Positions 18,720 through 28,730 of a DNA stretch of 64,000 bases are shown here, one piece after another. The position numbers and the translations under genes were made by a program. Every line of letters begins with the position of its first letter. The stretch's first letter is position 1. The stretch comes from Chrysophaeum taylorii (taxonomy: Eukaryota > Sar > Pelagophyceae > Pelagomonadales > Pelagomonadaceae), in assembly GCA_029834535.1 (NCBI GenBank), contig JAQMWT010000084.1, positions 72,001-136,000 of the forward strand, in the 5' to 3' direction. The notes beneath the pieces were generated by a model. That model saw nothing but the letters and a program-made list of their open reading frames with translations. It did no database searches and was not told the origin of the DNA.

Positions 18720-18984
18720 AAAAAAAACAAGAAATGCACGACAAACGGCGGTTTTCTTCTTCTCCTCCGGCAACACCTGCGCAGAAATAAAGAGTGTCGG
18801 CCTCGTTTAAACGGGGGGGCGTCACGGGATTAGGGTATTGGCGTTTTGCGCAACGCCCAGGCGGGCGCCCCCCCAGTACGAGGGAGGTCTCATCCTTTCC
18901 CACGGGTTTGTGTTGTGCGAAACCCAACAACAAGACAGGATCGCACGACCGTCCACGTGGTGGTAATGGCGGCACTCACCTCGG

Positions 18985-20049
18985 CTACCATATGTCGGCG
19001 ACGTGCGGGAGAATGCCTCGAGGAAAAGGATCGGTCGGGTCGAGGACGACGGTCGCGTGCTGCGTGATCCAGGCCGAGCCCGAGATGGTGGGCCGGACGG
19101 CCTTGGTCCCGTCGCCAAGCACGCACTCCTCGGTAAGGCGGCCAATGAAATGGGTCCCGACGATCGACTCGTGAACGAATCGCTCGTTCAAGCCGAGCTC
19201 GCCGCGCGCGTGGAGCTGGGCCATCACGGCGCAGGTTCCCGTCCCGCAGGGCGACCGGTCCAGCATCGCCGACCAGGTCTCGGCGCTGTCGGTGGTACTC
19301 GACATGACGACCGTGTTCAACGCGCGGATCTCGTCCGCGTCGCGCGACGCCGGCTCGCGGAAAACCAGAATGTCCGGTCCGTCGTACGCGTACTCGGGAT
19401 GCGTCACGGGATGATGCCGCCTCGCGGCCGCCTTGATGGCCTCCCCCACCCTCGCGATCTCGCGCGCCCGCCGCCGGTCCAACGGCCCGAGTCCTACATC
19501 GTTGACGTCTACGATGCAGTACCACATTCCGCCGAAAGCGACGTCCGCGCGTACGAGGCCGACCCCCGGCACCTCCAGAGCGATATCCATGTCCGACGGC
19601 CGGCAAAAGGACGGCGCGTTCTGAAGCGTCACTACGCGCGCTTTCCCGCCGTCCATCTCGACGTGCACGGCGACGATCCCCGCGGGCGTGTCCAGCTTGA
19701 AGTTAGAATCCGACACCATGCCCGCCTCGACCAGCACCGTCGCGACGCACATCAAGTTGTGCCCCGACATCGCCGGGTACACTCCCGCCTGCTCCCCGAT
19801 TACTACCCCGAACGATGCCTCGGGAGACGTCGGTGCCACCAAAAAGTTCGCGTTCTGGCACGGGTACCCCCGCGGCTCGTGGCACAGCAGACACCGAAGG
19901 TGGTCGAGGTGCTCTCGAAAGTATTGCCGTTTTTCCAGCATCGTGGACCCCGGCACCACGGGCAGCCCGCCAACCACCACGCGCGCGGGCTCGCCGCCGC
20001 AGTGGGCGTCCACCACCTGGAGCAGCCTCCGAGCGCGCCGCACAACCAT
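18985..20049 (-). CDS. Proline racemase superfamily enzyme (Ser/Cys catalytic pair)
   Basis: PLP-independent epimerase/dehydratase of the proline racemase fold. It begins RRLLQVVDAHCGGEPARVVV, the usual family start. The first catalytic position is Ser in PAMSGHNLMC, where racemases have Cys; the second is Cys in DRSPCGTGTCA. Ser-Cys pairs occur among hydroxyproline epimerases, Thr-Cys in trans-3-hydroxyproline dehydratases and Cys-Cys in proline racemases, so hydroxyproline metabolism is the best guess. The C-terminus ends HVADIW. An in-frame ATG at 20118 would add 23 Lys/Phe-rich residues; I prefer 20049 because homologues start just before VVDxHxGGE and a TATA-like TTATAA sits at about 20119. 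Cytosolic by absence of targeting signals. Confidence 0.85.
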   Translation of the reverse strand: MVVRRARRLLQVVDAHCGGEPARVVVGGLPVVPGSTMLEKRQYFREHLDHLRCLLCHEPRGYPCQNANFLVAPTSPEASFGVVIGEQAGVYPAMSGHNLMCVATVLVEAGMVSDSNFKLDTPAGIVAVHVEMDGGKARVVTLQNAPSFCRPSDMDIALEVPGVGLVRADVAFGGMWYCIVDVNDVGLGPLDRRRAREIARVGEAIKAAARRHHPVTHPEYAYDGPDILVFREPASRDADEIRALNTVVMSSTTDSAETWSAMLDRSPCGTGTCAVMAQLHARGELGLNERFVHESIVGTHFIGRLTEECVLGDGTKAVRPTISGSAWITQHATVVLDPTDPFPRGILPHVADIW

Positions 20050-20943
20050 TCTTTCTTTCTTTTTTTGCCCCACCCCCGGGAAAAAAAATTTCATTCTGAC
20101 GACACCATCCATCTGCATTATAAGTCACGAGCCTGAGGCAAAATAACTACTCCTCCCTGCCTTTGGCTGAATCATCATCATCATGCACAGTGGTGCATGC
20201 ACACTCCCTGCGCATCAAGCGCACCATGGGGAATGAGCGAAAAACCAGGGTCGCAACCAACCAAGCAAGCAAGCGCCTTCACTATTATTTATTATTATTA
20301 GTCGAGTTCCGCGCGAAGTCTTCAGCCCCGAAGAAGAAGTGCCAACAAACCAACCAGTGCGGCTTGAACAACAGCAGAAGCAGCAGCAGCAGCAGCAGCA
20401 GCTTAAGGGAAGCAACCTTCTTTCTCTCGGTGTTGTTCCCGGCCAGAATAACGCAGAAATGATACGATTGAGTGGCGCGAGCCCCTTTCCCGCGCAGCCT
20501 TTCCCCGTACGCGCCCATCATAATGCGGCACTTCGGACACTTCCAACCCCGGAGGGAGTGGAGTGGGGAGGGGTGGGGTGGGGTGGGGTAGATGCCACCA
20601 TTATAAAGAGGGGCCGGGGAAGACGGGCGCGGGATTGACGACGTCGCGACGATGACGATGGTGCTGAATGCGAGGACAGCAAGAGGAGGTTGGTTGAACC
20701 GGCCGGGGGACGGGTCGATCGAGAAAGGCGCGCGACACGAGCCAGCCGGCTGTTTGTTGACGAGATCGCGCAAAAAAAGTAAAAATGGGTCGGCGAGGAG
20801 ATATGTGCAACACGAGGGCGACTTTGTCAACACAATGTCTGTCCCACGGAAGGAAGGAAGGAAAGAACGATTGCGCGCGCGGGCGTTTCCTCGCATTTTG
20901 CGCGCGCAACAACGCGGGCGTATGTACAGCGGTTCAAACAAGA
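20050..20943. other. Intergenic, low-complexity, no gene supported
   Basis: Upstream of the racemase-family gene and downstream of the phosphatase gene. It contains a CAG/GCA run near 20370-20402 and a GGGGT repeat near 20566-20590. Minus-strand ORFs here are made of simple repeats and show no domain. Part of it must be the promoter of the racemase-family gene. Confidence 0.55.
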
Positions 20944-22368
20944 TCAAGAGGAGGCCGACCGCGTGGCGGAAGATGAGGGATTGGATCTGAGGAAGGCGGC
21001 GAGGGAGGATCGTCTTGCTTTGGGCGTTTTGTGCGGCTTGGGATCGCGGTCCTTTTCTTCTCCGAGCTCTTCGGCGAGCGCGTGCCCGGTCGAGCGAGAG
21101 TGGAAGTAGGCCGCCCTCTTTGGCTCGCTGCCGTTGCTGCGGAGGCCAAAGGAAGGAAAACTCGGCAAGGTTGGGAGGACGCTCTTAACAACGGCAACAG
21201 AAACGCCGAGCTTTACGTCGAAGACGAGAATCGTCGTGTCGTCTTTGAACGGGTCGGTGCCAGAAGCCTTAGTTTTGTCGAGCTTTTTCATGTAGATGCG
21301 GCGCGCCGTGTTGAGGAGGGCGTTCGCGGCGTCGGAAGGCTCGAGCTCGGCCGCGACCAATTTGGCAGCCTTCTTGGGAGAAACGACGTCCCATAGTCCG
21401 TCGCTAGCGATGACGTATCTTCGCCAGACGGGGGCATCAGCGAGAGCGAGGTCGTGCCTCGCGACTTCGGGGTGCGGCAGGAGAGTTCTCGAGGAGTCCC
21501 AGTCCCCGAGGGCGCGCGTCACGCAGGTCGAGGCGCCGCGCACGAGAGGCGAGTCGGGATCGGGCGGTCGCCAGGTCGACTGAAGCACGACGGGACCGCA
21601 GGGTGTGCCGTGGAAGTTGTAGCGGCGGCCCACGAAGCTCTGCGACCTCACGACCCCGCCCATGTCGTGGGCGGCGTCGCAGGCGGCGAGGCGGTCCTCG
21701 TAGGTCTTGGCGCGAGTCAACAAGTCCCTTAGCGCGTCTTCGCTTCCAGAACTCGGCAAGTTTCCGTAACTCGAGGTGTCGGTGTCCTCGTCCGAGGACT
21801 TCTTCGAAGTCCGACTGCTCGAGACCTGGTGGTCGAGCACAACGCGATCCACGAGCTGCTCGTAGGCAGTCCCCGTTTCTGATTCGGCGAGCTCCCGGAG
21901 CTTCCATTGGAGCCTAACGCGGTCGAGCTCGTGCTTGTTCGTCACGTGGTGCACCGACGACTGCCAGACGAGCGCCTTGGCAAGGACGTCGACGGAAATG
22001 CTCCTCGAGTCGCCGACCCACGCCAGCCACACCGACGCGCCTCGCGGGCCCCTATTGACGCTCGCGATCGTCGCCGTCGACCCTTCCGTCGCAAACTTCG
22101 CGCCCACCTCGCTGTCGGCCTGGTAAAATGCCTCCACGAGCCCGTCCACCGACCGCTCGCCCCTCATGATCATACCCGGCAGCATCCGGGCCACCTCGGA
22201 CGCCAGCGACGACCCCCCGTGTCCGTCGAACAGCCCGTAGACCGCCTCGCCACCGTTCTTTTCCACCGCGCACCACTTATCCTCGCCCTTGCGCACGTGT
22301 GCGACCGCGGCGAACCCCTTCGTCGTCCCCGGACGCCTCGTCGACGAACACACCTCCGCCATCGCCAT
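20944..22368 (-). CDS. PP2C-family serine/threonine phosphatase
   Basis: Mn/Mg-dependent protein phosphatase of the PPM family, 474 residues. Motifs in order: GLFDGHGGSSLASEVA (metal Asp), EGSTATIASV, VWLAWVGDSRSI, TCVTRALGDWDSS, RYVIASDGLWDVVSPKKAA and the last metal Asp in KDDTTILVFDVK. An insertion of roughly 130 residues between VGDSR and TRALGD is Ser/Asp-rich and probably disordered, with SSSRTSKKSSDEDTDTSS. A basic C-terminal tail ends ARRSSLAAFLRSNPSSSATR. It is likely cytosolic or nuclear. The start is the first of two Met codons at 22368. The substrate is unknown. The divergent SH3-protein gene begins about 1.07 kb away. Confidence 0.9.
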   Translation of the reverse strand: MAMAEVCSSTRRPGTTKGFAAVAHVRKGEDKWCAVEKNGGEAVYGLFDGHGGSSLASEVARMLPGMIMRGERSVDGLVEAFYQADSEVGAKFATEGSTATIASVNRGPRGASVWLAWVGDSRSISVDVLAKALVWQSSVHHVTNKHELDRVRLQWKLRELAESETGTAYEQLVDRVVLDHQVSSSRTSKKSSDEDTDTSSYGNLPSSGSEDALRDLLTRAKTYEDRLAACDAAHDMGGVVRSQSFVGRRYNFHGTPCGPVVLQSTWRPPDPDSPLVRGASTCVTRALGDWDSSRTLLPHPEVARHDLALADAPVWRRYVIASDGLWDVVSPKKAAKLVAAELEPSDAANALLNTARRIYMKKLDKTKASGTDPFKDDTTILVFDVKLGVSVAVVKSVLPTLPSFPSFGLRSNGSEPKRAAYFHSRSTGHALAEELGEEKDRDPKPHKTPKARRSSLAAFLRSNPSSSATRSASS

Positions 22369-23440
22369 CGCACCTGCAAAGGTGCCCGATGGGCTCCACT
22401 AGAGACCCCACCAGCGATCTTCGAATAACTCTTCGAATAACCAAGCAGATTCATACATCCTTCGAAGACTATACGGAGAAGGGCAGCTTCAACTTACACG
22501 CAGAAAAGAAGACGGAACTGGTGGTGTCTCTTGTTGGAACATCATCGTCATCGTCGACGACATTAAAAACCCTACTTTTTTTGCACGCACGAATGAAAAA
22601 GACATTAATTGCAGGCCCGAGCCTGCGCACACACCATCGCCTCTCCTTGTTCACGGATGATCGTCGCCCCACCATTAATAAGAATTGGCGCACGCAATCT
22701 GCTGTTTATGGCAAACCCGAGGGTGAAGAGTCGGAGTGGGGTGGTGTGCGCACGGGGTTCGGGACTTCTTGCGTGAGTGGCTGAATTATTAATTGGCTTA
22801 TATATATACCCAGTAGGTGGTGGTACCTAGAAAGCGGACCGAGGCCTTATCGACGATCGGGGTCATCGCCGAGCCGCCGGCGATTATTATGTCACGCGAC
22901 AAGAGAGAGAGCGAGAGAGAGAGAGAGAGAGGAGAGAGAGACCCGTGGTGCCCGCGAAAGAAGCAGGAGACGAAGCACTTATAAAAAACGACGTATTGGG
23001 TATCCCAGCTTTTTTTTTTGTTTATTTATTTGGGGACTTTTTCTTCTCGCAGTATTTTCTAGCGTTCGTACTTTTATCTTGCTCAAAAAGTGTCCGCTTC
23101 ATGCTTTTCCGCCAGCCAGTATGCTTTACTTTACTGAATACAGGGACCTGCCTGCCCAAGTACATAACGTGCCATACTCTCCAAATAGGCTGGTAGAAGT
23201 ATGAGCGCGGTTTTTACCTAAATCTCCCGAGCGGTGGAGTGATCGTTGTGAGCTTCACACAGCGCGGTTCCCAACACTTCGTCGTACCGAAAACGTGGTG
23301 GTCTTGACCTTAAAGTGAAGGAAAACTATACAATATTGTAAAACTTGTCGTCGTCACTAAGAGGTCTAGTGTTGTATTGATTTTCTGGCCCTCTTGAGAG
23401 GAAGGAAGGAAGGGGGTTAAGGATAGAATAGGGTCGACGT
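22369..23440. other. Intergenic between divergent genes
   Basis: About 1.07 kb separating the phosphatase and SH3-protein genes. It holds a (GA)n microsatellite at 22901-22941 and T-rich stretches near 23010-23050. No gene or RNA recognised; it should contain both promoters. Confidence 0.55.
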
Positions 23441-24910
23441 ATGGAGTGGCTCGTAAAGTCTCAGCGTCGGATTTCGTTCCGTATGCGATCGGCCATCGGG
23501 CTGACTGGTGCCGGGGCCGAGGACCAGATCGGGGCCGCGCGGAAGGTGTTTGCGGAGATGGCGACGGACATGGACGTGTTGGGCGCAGGGATTAGCGAAC
23601 ACTTGAGCTACTTGCGGTCGTACGGTAGCAATGCTGAGAAGCTGGCGGGGGTGGTGGCGTCTTACGCCGAGGGTAAGTTTGATCGGCGGGAGGAGTGGGC
23701 CCAGGCCATCGGGGAGGCCCCTCCGCCCCCGCCGGCGTGGGGCGAGGCGGCGCGCGTGTCGAAGGAACGATGGGCGTACGCGACGAACGTCGTGCGACGG
23801 TCTGCCGTGGCCATCGTGGTGACGCACGCGCTGGATCCGCTCCGGGAGCTCGCGGGCGAGGAGAGCGCGGCAGTCCGGCGAGCCCTGGAGGCGTACGACG
23901 GCGCGCGGGCCGAGTACTTTCACCAGTCGACGAGTGTTAGTTCGGAAGACGAGACAGCGACTGCCGCGCGACGCCGCGATGCCGCGCGCGACCAGGCATT
24001 GCAGGCGCTCGAGACGATCTGCGCGCGCTACGACGCCGTCGTGGTGGAGGCGGCGTGCGCCTTGGCGGCAGCCCACGCCGAGTTTCTCGCGGCCGTCGCC
24101 GATTTCGCCGCCGAGGCGTGCGAGCGCCTGCCCGCCGACGTTGCCGCCAAGTTCCGCAGCCAGATGCGCGACGTCATCAAGGTCGGGGGACCCGCGGTGG
24201 TGCGCAAGGAGAGGTCGGGGGCGCGCAAGGCATACGAACTGGTGACGGGCAAGGCCCAGTTCGAGGACTATAAAAGAGAACGCGCCGAGGCAGACCGCCG
24301 CCGCCGCATGCAACAGGAGCAGTTCCGCCGCGCCGTCTCCGAGGACGCCAAGCCGCACCCGCCGGGGACTCCCCCCCAAAACCGCGACACCCTCGTCCAT
24401 AGCACGCGCAAGCCCACGAAGAGTATCCGCGCGACCGAGCTCCTCCGACGAGAACGACCAGACGCGGGAAAAACAACCAAAGACAAGACGGTCGTCGCCG
24501 TCTACGACTGCGCGGCCGACCTCGACGGCGAGCTTTCATTTTCCAAGGGCGACATAATTCGGGTCTTGGACGACTCCGATCCGGGCTGGTGGAAGGGTCA
24601 GCTCGCCGACGAGGTTGGCCTCTTCCCGGCTAATTACGTCATTTCGGAGCAAGTCCCTCGCAAGAGCGCACGCCTCCGCTCCGCAACTGAATCCATCAAG
24701 CCCAACATGGACTCTTCGGATCACCAGGAGACGGACGTTGTCGCTCTCTACGACTGTGACTCCGAGCAGGATGGCGAACTCTCCTTCCAGAAGGGCGATC
24801 GTCTCAGGGTCCTCGCCTCGAGCGATGAGGATGGCTGGTTGCTTGCCAAGCTCCAAGACGGCACCACGGGCATGGTTCCCGCCAACTACATCGCCCCCAC
24901 CGACGCCTGA
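23441..24910 (+). CDS. BAR-like helical protein with two SH3 domains
   Basis: A 489-residue membrane-remodelling or endocytosis adaptor of the amphiphysin/endophilin type. Residues about 1-290 are predicted long helices consistent with a BAR domain (AARKVFAEMATDMDVLGAGI, VVEAACALAAAHAEFLAAVA). A linker with PHPPGTPPQ follows. Two SH3 domains close the protein: TVVAVYDCAADLDGELSFSK with WWKGQLADEVGLFPANYV (about 350-405), and DVVALYDCDSEQDGELSFQK with GMVPANYI (about 430-486). SH3 domains bind proline-rich partners and BAR domains bend membranes. The BAR call rests on position and helix content, not on a signature motif; the SH3 domains are clear. ATG at 23441 opens the ORF. Confidence 0.8.
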   Translation: MEWLVKSQRRISFRMRSAIGLTGAGAEDQIGAARKVFAEMATDMDVLGAGISEHLSYLRSYGSNAEKLAGVVASYAEGKFDRREEWAQAIGEAPPPPPAWGEAARVSKERWAYATNVVRRSAVAIVVTHALDPLRELAGEESAAVRRALEAYDGARAEYFHQSTSVSSEDETATAARRRDAARDQALQALETICARYDAVVVEAACALAAAHAEFLAAVADFAAEACERLPADVAAKFRSQMRDVIKVGGPAVVRKERSGARKAYELVTGKAQFEDYKRERAEADRRRRMQQEQFRRAVSEDAKPHPPGTPPQNRDTLVHSTRKPTKSIRATELLRRERPDAGKTTKDKTVVAVYDCAADLDGELSFSKGDIIRVLDDSDPGWWKGQLADEVGLFPANYVISEQVPRKSARLRSATESIKPNMDSSDHQETDVVALYDCDSEQDGELSFQKGDRLRVLASSDEDGWLLAKLQDGTTGMVPANYIAPTDA

Positions 24911-25994
24911 CTCACTGCCTGCTCCACTCCTGACGTCCGCAATAATTAAAAAACGCTCTCATCTTTGTCGTCGTCGTTTATCTCGCCGTCGTCCTTCTTC
25001 GTGTTTCTCCAGACTCTTCCCATCTCATCGTTTAACTATTTTTTTCAGCTCCACGCCTCCGCGCCTTCGGGAGGACGCTGTTACTGCTGCTGGGGATCGA
25101 ATAGTCTTTAAATGTCGACTGCTAAGAGGGGGGGGGGCATGAAGGATGTGGGTGGGTTTGTGGGGTATGAGGGATGTGCCTGACGGGCGGATAGTCTTCT
25201 TCTTCTTCCTATTTTTATTCTTCTTACTCTGCTGTCTAATAATTTTTAGAAACCACCATCGAGGATTTTCGGTTTTTGTGCGCGCTTCTTGGACTAGGAC
25301 GGACGCCGCGAAACCAATCACAACAATTACCGTACGATCTCCGCCTAACCCAGATTCAATCAACACGATTTTTCCCGCCTACACGAAATATTATTTTTTG
25401 TGCAAAAGTTGTCAAAACAATATATAATCAAGAAACACATCAATAAAATATTTCCCATTTTATGTTATGGCAACAGATGATGATATTAAAAATCGAAAAC
25501 TCTTTACGACCTTGTACTCAAAAGACGGAAAACACAACGCTCTTGGGATTGCAGGTTAGCTTGCGTGCGTGCTGGCGACGAACGCCGTTGGCGACCGATC
25601 GGACGAGACTTAAAATGTGGATTGTGCTCTCCAACTTGACGCGCCGATACACTTCGCAGGAGGGCGCAAGTATGACATAGACGACGGCAATATGACAGAG
25701 GAGACGGCGCCGACGAAAATCAAGCCAACGGCAGTAAAAGACACAGGACGATCGTTGACATACCCGTTGAATCCAGTGACGGCGGGCTTCGTCCGCCGCC
25801 GCATTATCTTAGTGCGCTGCCAGCCTCTCTGCAGCCACGCTGTTCGTTAAAATGTCTGTTGTCCTTTCGCAAGATGAGGGACATCTTGGCGATGTGTCGA
25901 TCGGCGAAGAATAAGATGTCAGCGGGGGGGGGGGGTGCCGACACACTTCGGGGCGCGGTAGAGCCTGTAACAACCGAATCGTTAAGTAGCGAAA
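24911..25994. other. Intergenic, no gene supported
   Basis: Downstream of the SH3-protein gene. It is pyrimidine-rich at 24960-25040 and T-rich near 25200-25240. A plus-strand frame at 25617-25850 reads through 77 codons but shows no domain. Composition becomes AT-richer to the right, where retroelement sequence begins. Confidence 0.5.
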
Positions 25995-26546
25995 ATGGCA
26001 CGGGCAATCAGGCAGATCCGGAGCTTTAAGGGAGGTGAACGTAACTTTAACATCGCGTATCCTCACGAACCTTCCTTTGATGGCAGAATTAAAGCGCCAG
26101 TGTCCACTTTCGCATTTACCCATGCCGATAGGCATACGTATCAGAATACGTATTCTACGTTTCTGTTTACATTCTTCAACCACGAGTCGGCTAACAAACC
26201 AGCTCTTGCGACCTGGCCAGCCATAACTCATGTGTATAACAAACACTACCCCCATAACAAAACGCGCGATATCACGTCAATGGGATTTACCTACTATGAA
26301 ACTGTTAGTTCTAATGATGTCGCGTACTTAAAACAGCAATTTAACGCTGTTCTTTACAATCCTAACTGGTATGTAAACGTCTTTATTGAGTGTGTGCACT
26401 CTCTCGGGCACCTTTCGTATGAGCGTAATCCTGAGGAAACTGATCTTCTGTTCGATCAATCCACTTTTTTGTATCGGAAGGTGCGTGAAATGGTGTTTAA
26501 ACAATTCTCGAACAAACCGAGTAACAACCGCTATGATAGAGGTTGA
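25995..26546 (+). pseudogene. Gag-like ORF of a second, deleted retrotransposon copy
   Basis: A 183-codon ORF clearly related to the gag-like fragments of the minus-strand element at 37960-38374. Compare TFLFTFFNHESANKPALA here with SFLYTFFNTESIDKPALA there, and YYETVSSNDVAYLKQQFN with FYETVSSTDVSELKMQFN. Directly after its stop the sequence passes into LTR-like DNA at 26556, with no protease, integrase or reverse transcriptase between. It is therefore an internally deleted relative lying on the opposite strand. The ORF itself is open, starting with ATG at 25995. Capsid function is inferred from position only; no zinc knuckle is seen. Confidence 0.65.
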
Positions 26547-26555
26547 GCAGAATTA

Positions 26556-27803
26556 GAGAGATTTGACCCTCTCCGGGTGTACGGTAGAGACCACGTGCGG
26601 TCTTAGGTGCGACTAGACCATTCCGCATGTCATGTGGTACTACACAAGGCAGGAATTAGCTCCTCACTTCCCCAAGGACATTAAGTCCCGGAGAAGTTTT
26701 CACACTGACAACGAGGCACTGAGCTACTGCTAATTAAGCAACAGACTCGGGACCCTACGGCACGCAAAGGGTTGATATCTCCTGTCAGGAAGAAAACACT
26801 AGATGAGCTCTCATATCTAATTAGCTTGAAAGCGGAAGGGGAAGGGGTAAGGATGAGGGAAAGCCGTACTAACTCGGAGAGAAAACGCTCGTGGGAGATG
26901 GAGGTATGAGAGAAGGTGCGAAGAGCTCCTGAGCGTCGTACATGTTATGAGTCAACTCTCCATAGAGTTGACTCTATGGAGGTGCGAAGAGCTCCTGAGC
27001 GTCGTACATGTTATGAGTCAACTCTCCATAGAGTTGACTCTATGGAGTTGACTCATAACACTGACTCTATGGAGAGTTGACTCATAACATGTACGACGCT
27101 CAGAAGCTCATCGCGCCTTCTCTCATACCTCCATCTCTCATGAGCGTTTTCTCTCGGAGTTAATACGGCTTCATGAGAATTATCTACGGCTTTTCTTCTG
27201 ACAAGGAAAAATCCTCCAGGTGTGTGCCGTCAGGTACAGAGTCTTTTGCTTTATTAGCAAAAGAAGCTCTGTCCGATCGCCGACCGCATGGTTGCGATGG
27301 AGGACGGTGCCTCATGAATCCTGAGCCTTGCGAGGGCATCCGCCCTCCCGGCGTAGGTTGGCACCTATTCGCCTCTCGGGCGGGCCGGTTGGCAGCCGGA
27401 ACGTTCGCAGTGGGACGGGGTATGGCCGGGGGGCCCAGACGGAAGGTTATCGACGAGTTGGTTGTCAGTCACATCGCGGTCTCCTCGTCGCATGGCGACA
27501 AGCTTGATGATCACTCTCCGCCGACCCACCTTTCGGCGCCCCTCGTCTACAGGCCCGTGATTCCGGACTGGCTCCTGTCGGTCCGGCCTGGCTCCCATGC
27601 TCGGGAGAGGTCTGAAGTTAGTTAGTTAGAAGCTCTGTCCCTCGTTGTCAGTGTGAAAGCTTCCATGGGATCTAATATCCCTGAGAAGTTAGGAGCCTAA
27701 ATCCCTGCCTTGTGTTGTAGCATGTGACAAGCGGAATGGTATGTACACGCCTAAGACCGCACGCGGTCTCTACCATGTACCCGGAGAGGGTCAAATCTCT
27801 CCA
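26556..27803. repeat. Tail-to-tail LTR-like inverted repeats forming a large palindrome
   Basis: The left arm (26556 to about 27046) and the right arm (about 27050-27803, less the inserted SINE) are diverged inverted copies. Both contain GAGATTTGACCCTCTCCGGG near the outer end and CACTGACAACGAGG in the middle. The centre is a perfect 34-bp inverted repeat at 27000-27033 and 27065-27098. The left arm also has an exact 66-bp tandem duplication (26915-26980 and 26981-27046). The arms follow the internal regions of two opposing retrotransposon copies, so I read them as 3' LTR or 3' terminal sequences. True LTR ends (TG...CA) were not resolved. Confidence 0.65.
27275..27627 (+). mobile_element. 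SINE-like retroelement, copy 2
   Basis: Near-identical to the copy at 5113-5475 and in the same orientation. It is flanked by the 13-bp direct repeat AGAAGCTCTGTCC at 27262-27274 and 27628-27640, whose first two bases overlap the element tail. It begins at GATCGCCGAC, so it may lack about ten 5' bases compared with copy 1. It lies inside the right arm of the LTR-like palindrome and so inserted after the retrotransposon. Confidence 0.75.
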
Positions 27804-27993
27804 AAACTCTCTGGTCCCCCTCAAGCGTGTGGGAAATGTTTTGAACATCCCTGACGTTCTAGAGAGTGCACAGATTGTAAACCAGACGTGAAACGTCGAA
27901 CAATTAAACAAAACAAAACAAAACAAAACAACCTAACCTTACCTAACCTAACGTAACGTACCGTAACATAACATAAGAGAAGAGTATTAGCGC

Positions 27994-28716
27994 TCATGGT
28001 GAAGTGGAAGGCGCGCGCGTCGTTATATTGCGCAGAGCTGTTTGATCCAACATTGAAGATGAATTATAGTCCAATTCGTCTTCATTTTCTTCTTCTTTTA
28101 GTTTGTCGTCTGCCACATCAGCAGTTTCGTCTGGCCGCGAGTTAGTTGCAGCTTGAGAAGACTCATCATCAGTTCTGTCATCATCCGCAGTGCCATTATG
28201 AAAGGCAAAAAGGGTGCTAAGCGGGGGAAGAACAGAAACTACGTAAGAGAGCGCAGCAGCTGCGGATAGTTGACGAAGTTCGGTGACGGGGGCTATGACT
28301 CCATTAGTATTTGTTAACGCATCTTGGAGACTTCGAGTGGCGTTTTCAAGCTTAATTTGTTGATCCGGATCGTCTTCTGCAAACTGCTCCATGGACCCCA
28401 GTATTAAACGGGAGGTTAGCTGTGTAAGTTCACAGAACGCAGGCAGAGAGGTATCTTGGCGGGTTTGGTGATCTGACACTCGATCGTCTAAAAGTGCGAT
28501 GTTCTTTGTGTTCTGCACAATTTGCTTATCCCGTAGTTCGAGCTTAGAAGTGAGCTGGGCAATTGATTCGTGTGCAGCAGTTAGATGGCCTTGGAGGACA
28601 CAAACTTGATTAGAAAGTTCAGCAGCCTTTGCTTCGAGAGCTTGCAACTTAGGCGAGTTGTCAGAAGCTTCGTCAGCAAAGGAGACACTAGGCGTTTTCG
28701 CAGGTGTTATCAACAC
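27994..28716 (-). CDS. Retrotransposon extra ORF, coiled-coil part
   Basis: A 240-codon ORF downstream of RNase H in the retrotransposon. Residues about 20-75 are a coiled coil (LQALEAKAAELSNQVCVLQG, AQLTSKLELRDKQIVQNTKN), and the tail is acidic (KEEENEDELDY). It begins 15 bp after the previous ORF stops, in another frame, so the two may once have been a single protein. I recognise no family. The position after pol matches where some LTR elements place additional or envelope-like ORFs, but no transmembrane segment is present, so an envelope is unlikely. Confidence 0.45.
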   Translation of the reverse strand: MLITPAKTPSVSFADEASDNSPKLQALEAKAAELSNQVCVLQGHLTAAHESIAQLTSKLELRDKQIVQNTKNIALLDDRVSDHQTRQDTSLPAFCELTQLTSRLILGSMEQFAEDDPDQQIKLENATRSLQDALTNTNGVIAPVTELRQLSAAAALSYVVSVLPPLSTLFAFHNGTADDDRTDDESSQAATNSRPDETADVADDKLKEEENEDELDYNSSSMLDQTALRNITTRAPSTSP

Positions 28717-28730
28717 CTGTGTGTCTTGCT

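Noticed and set aside
20285-20947. 220-codon minus-strand ORF
   Set aside because: Built from CAG and GGGGT simple repeats; no coding signature.
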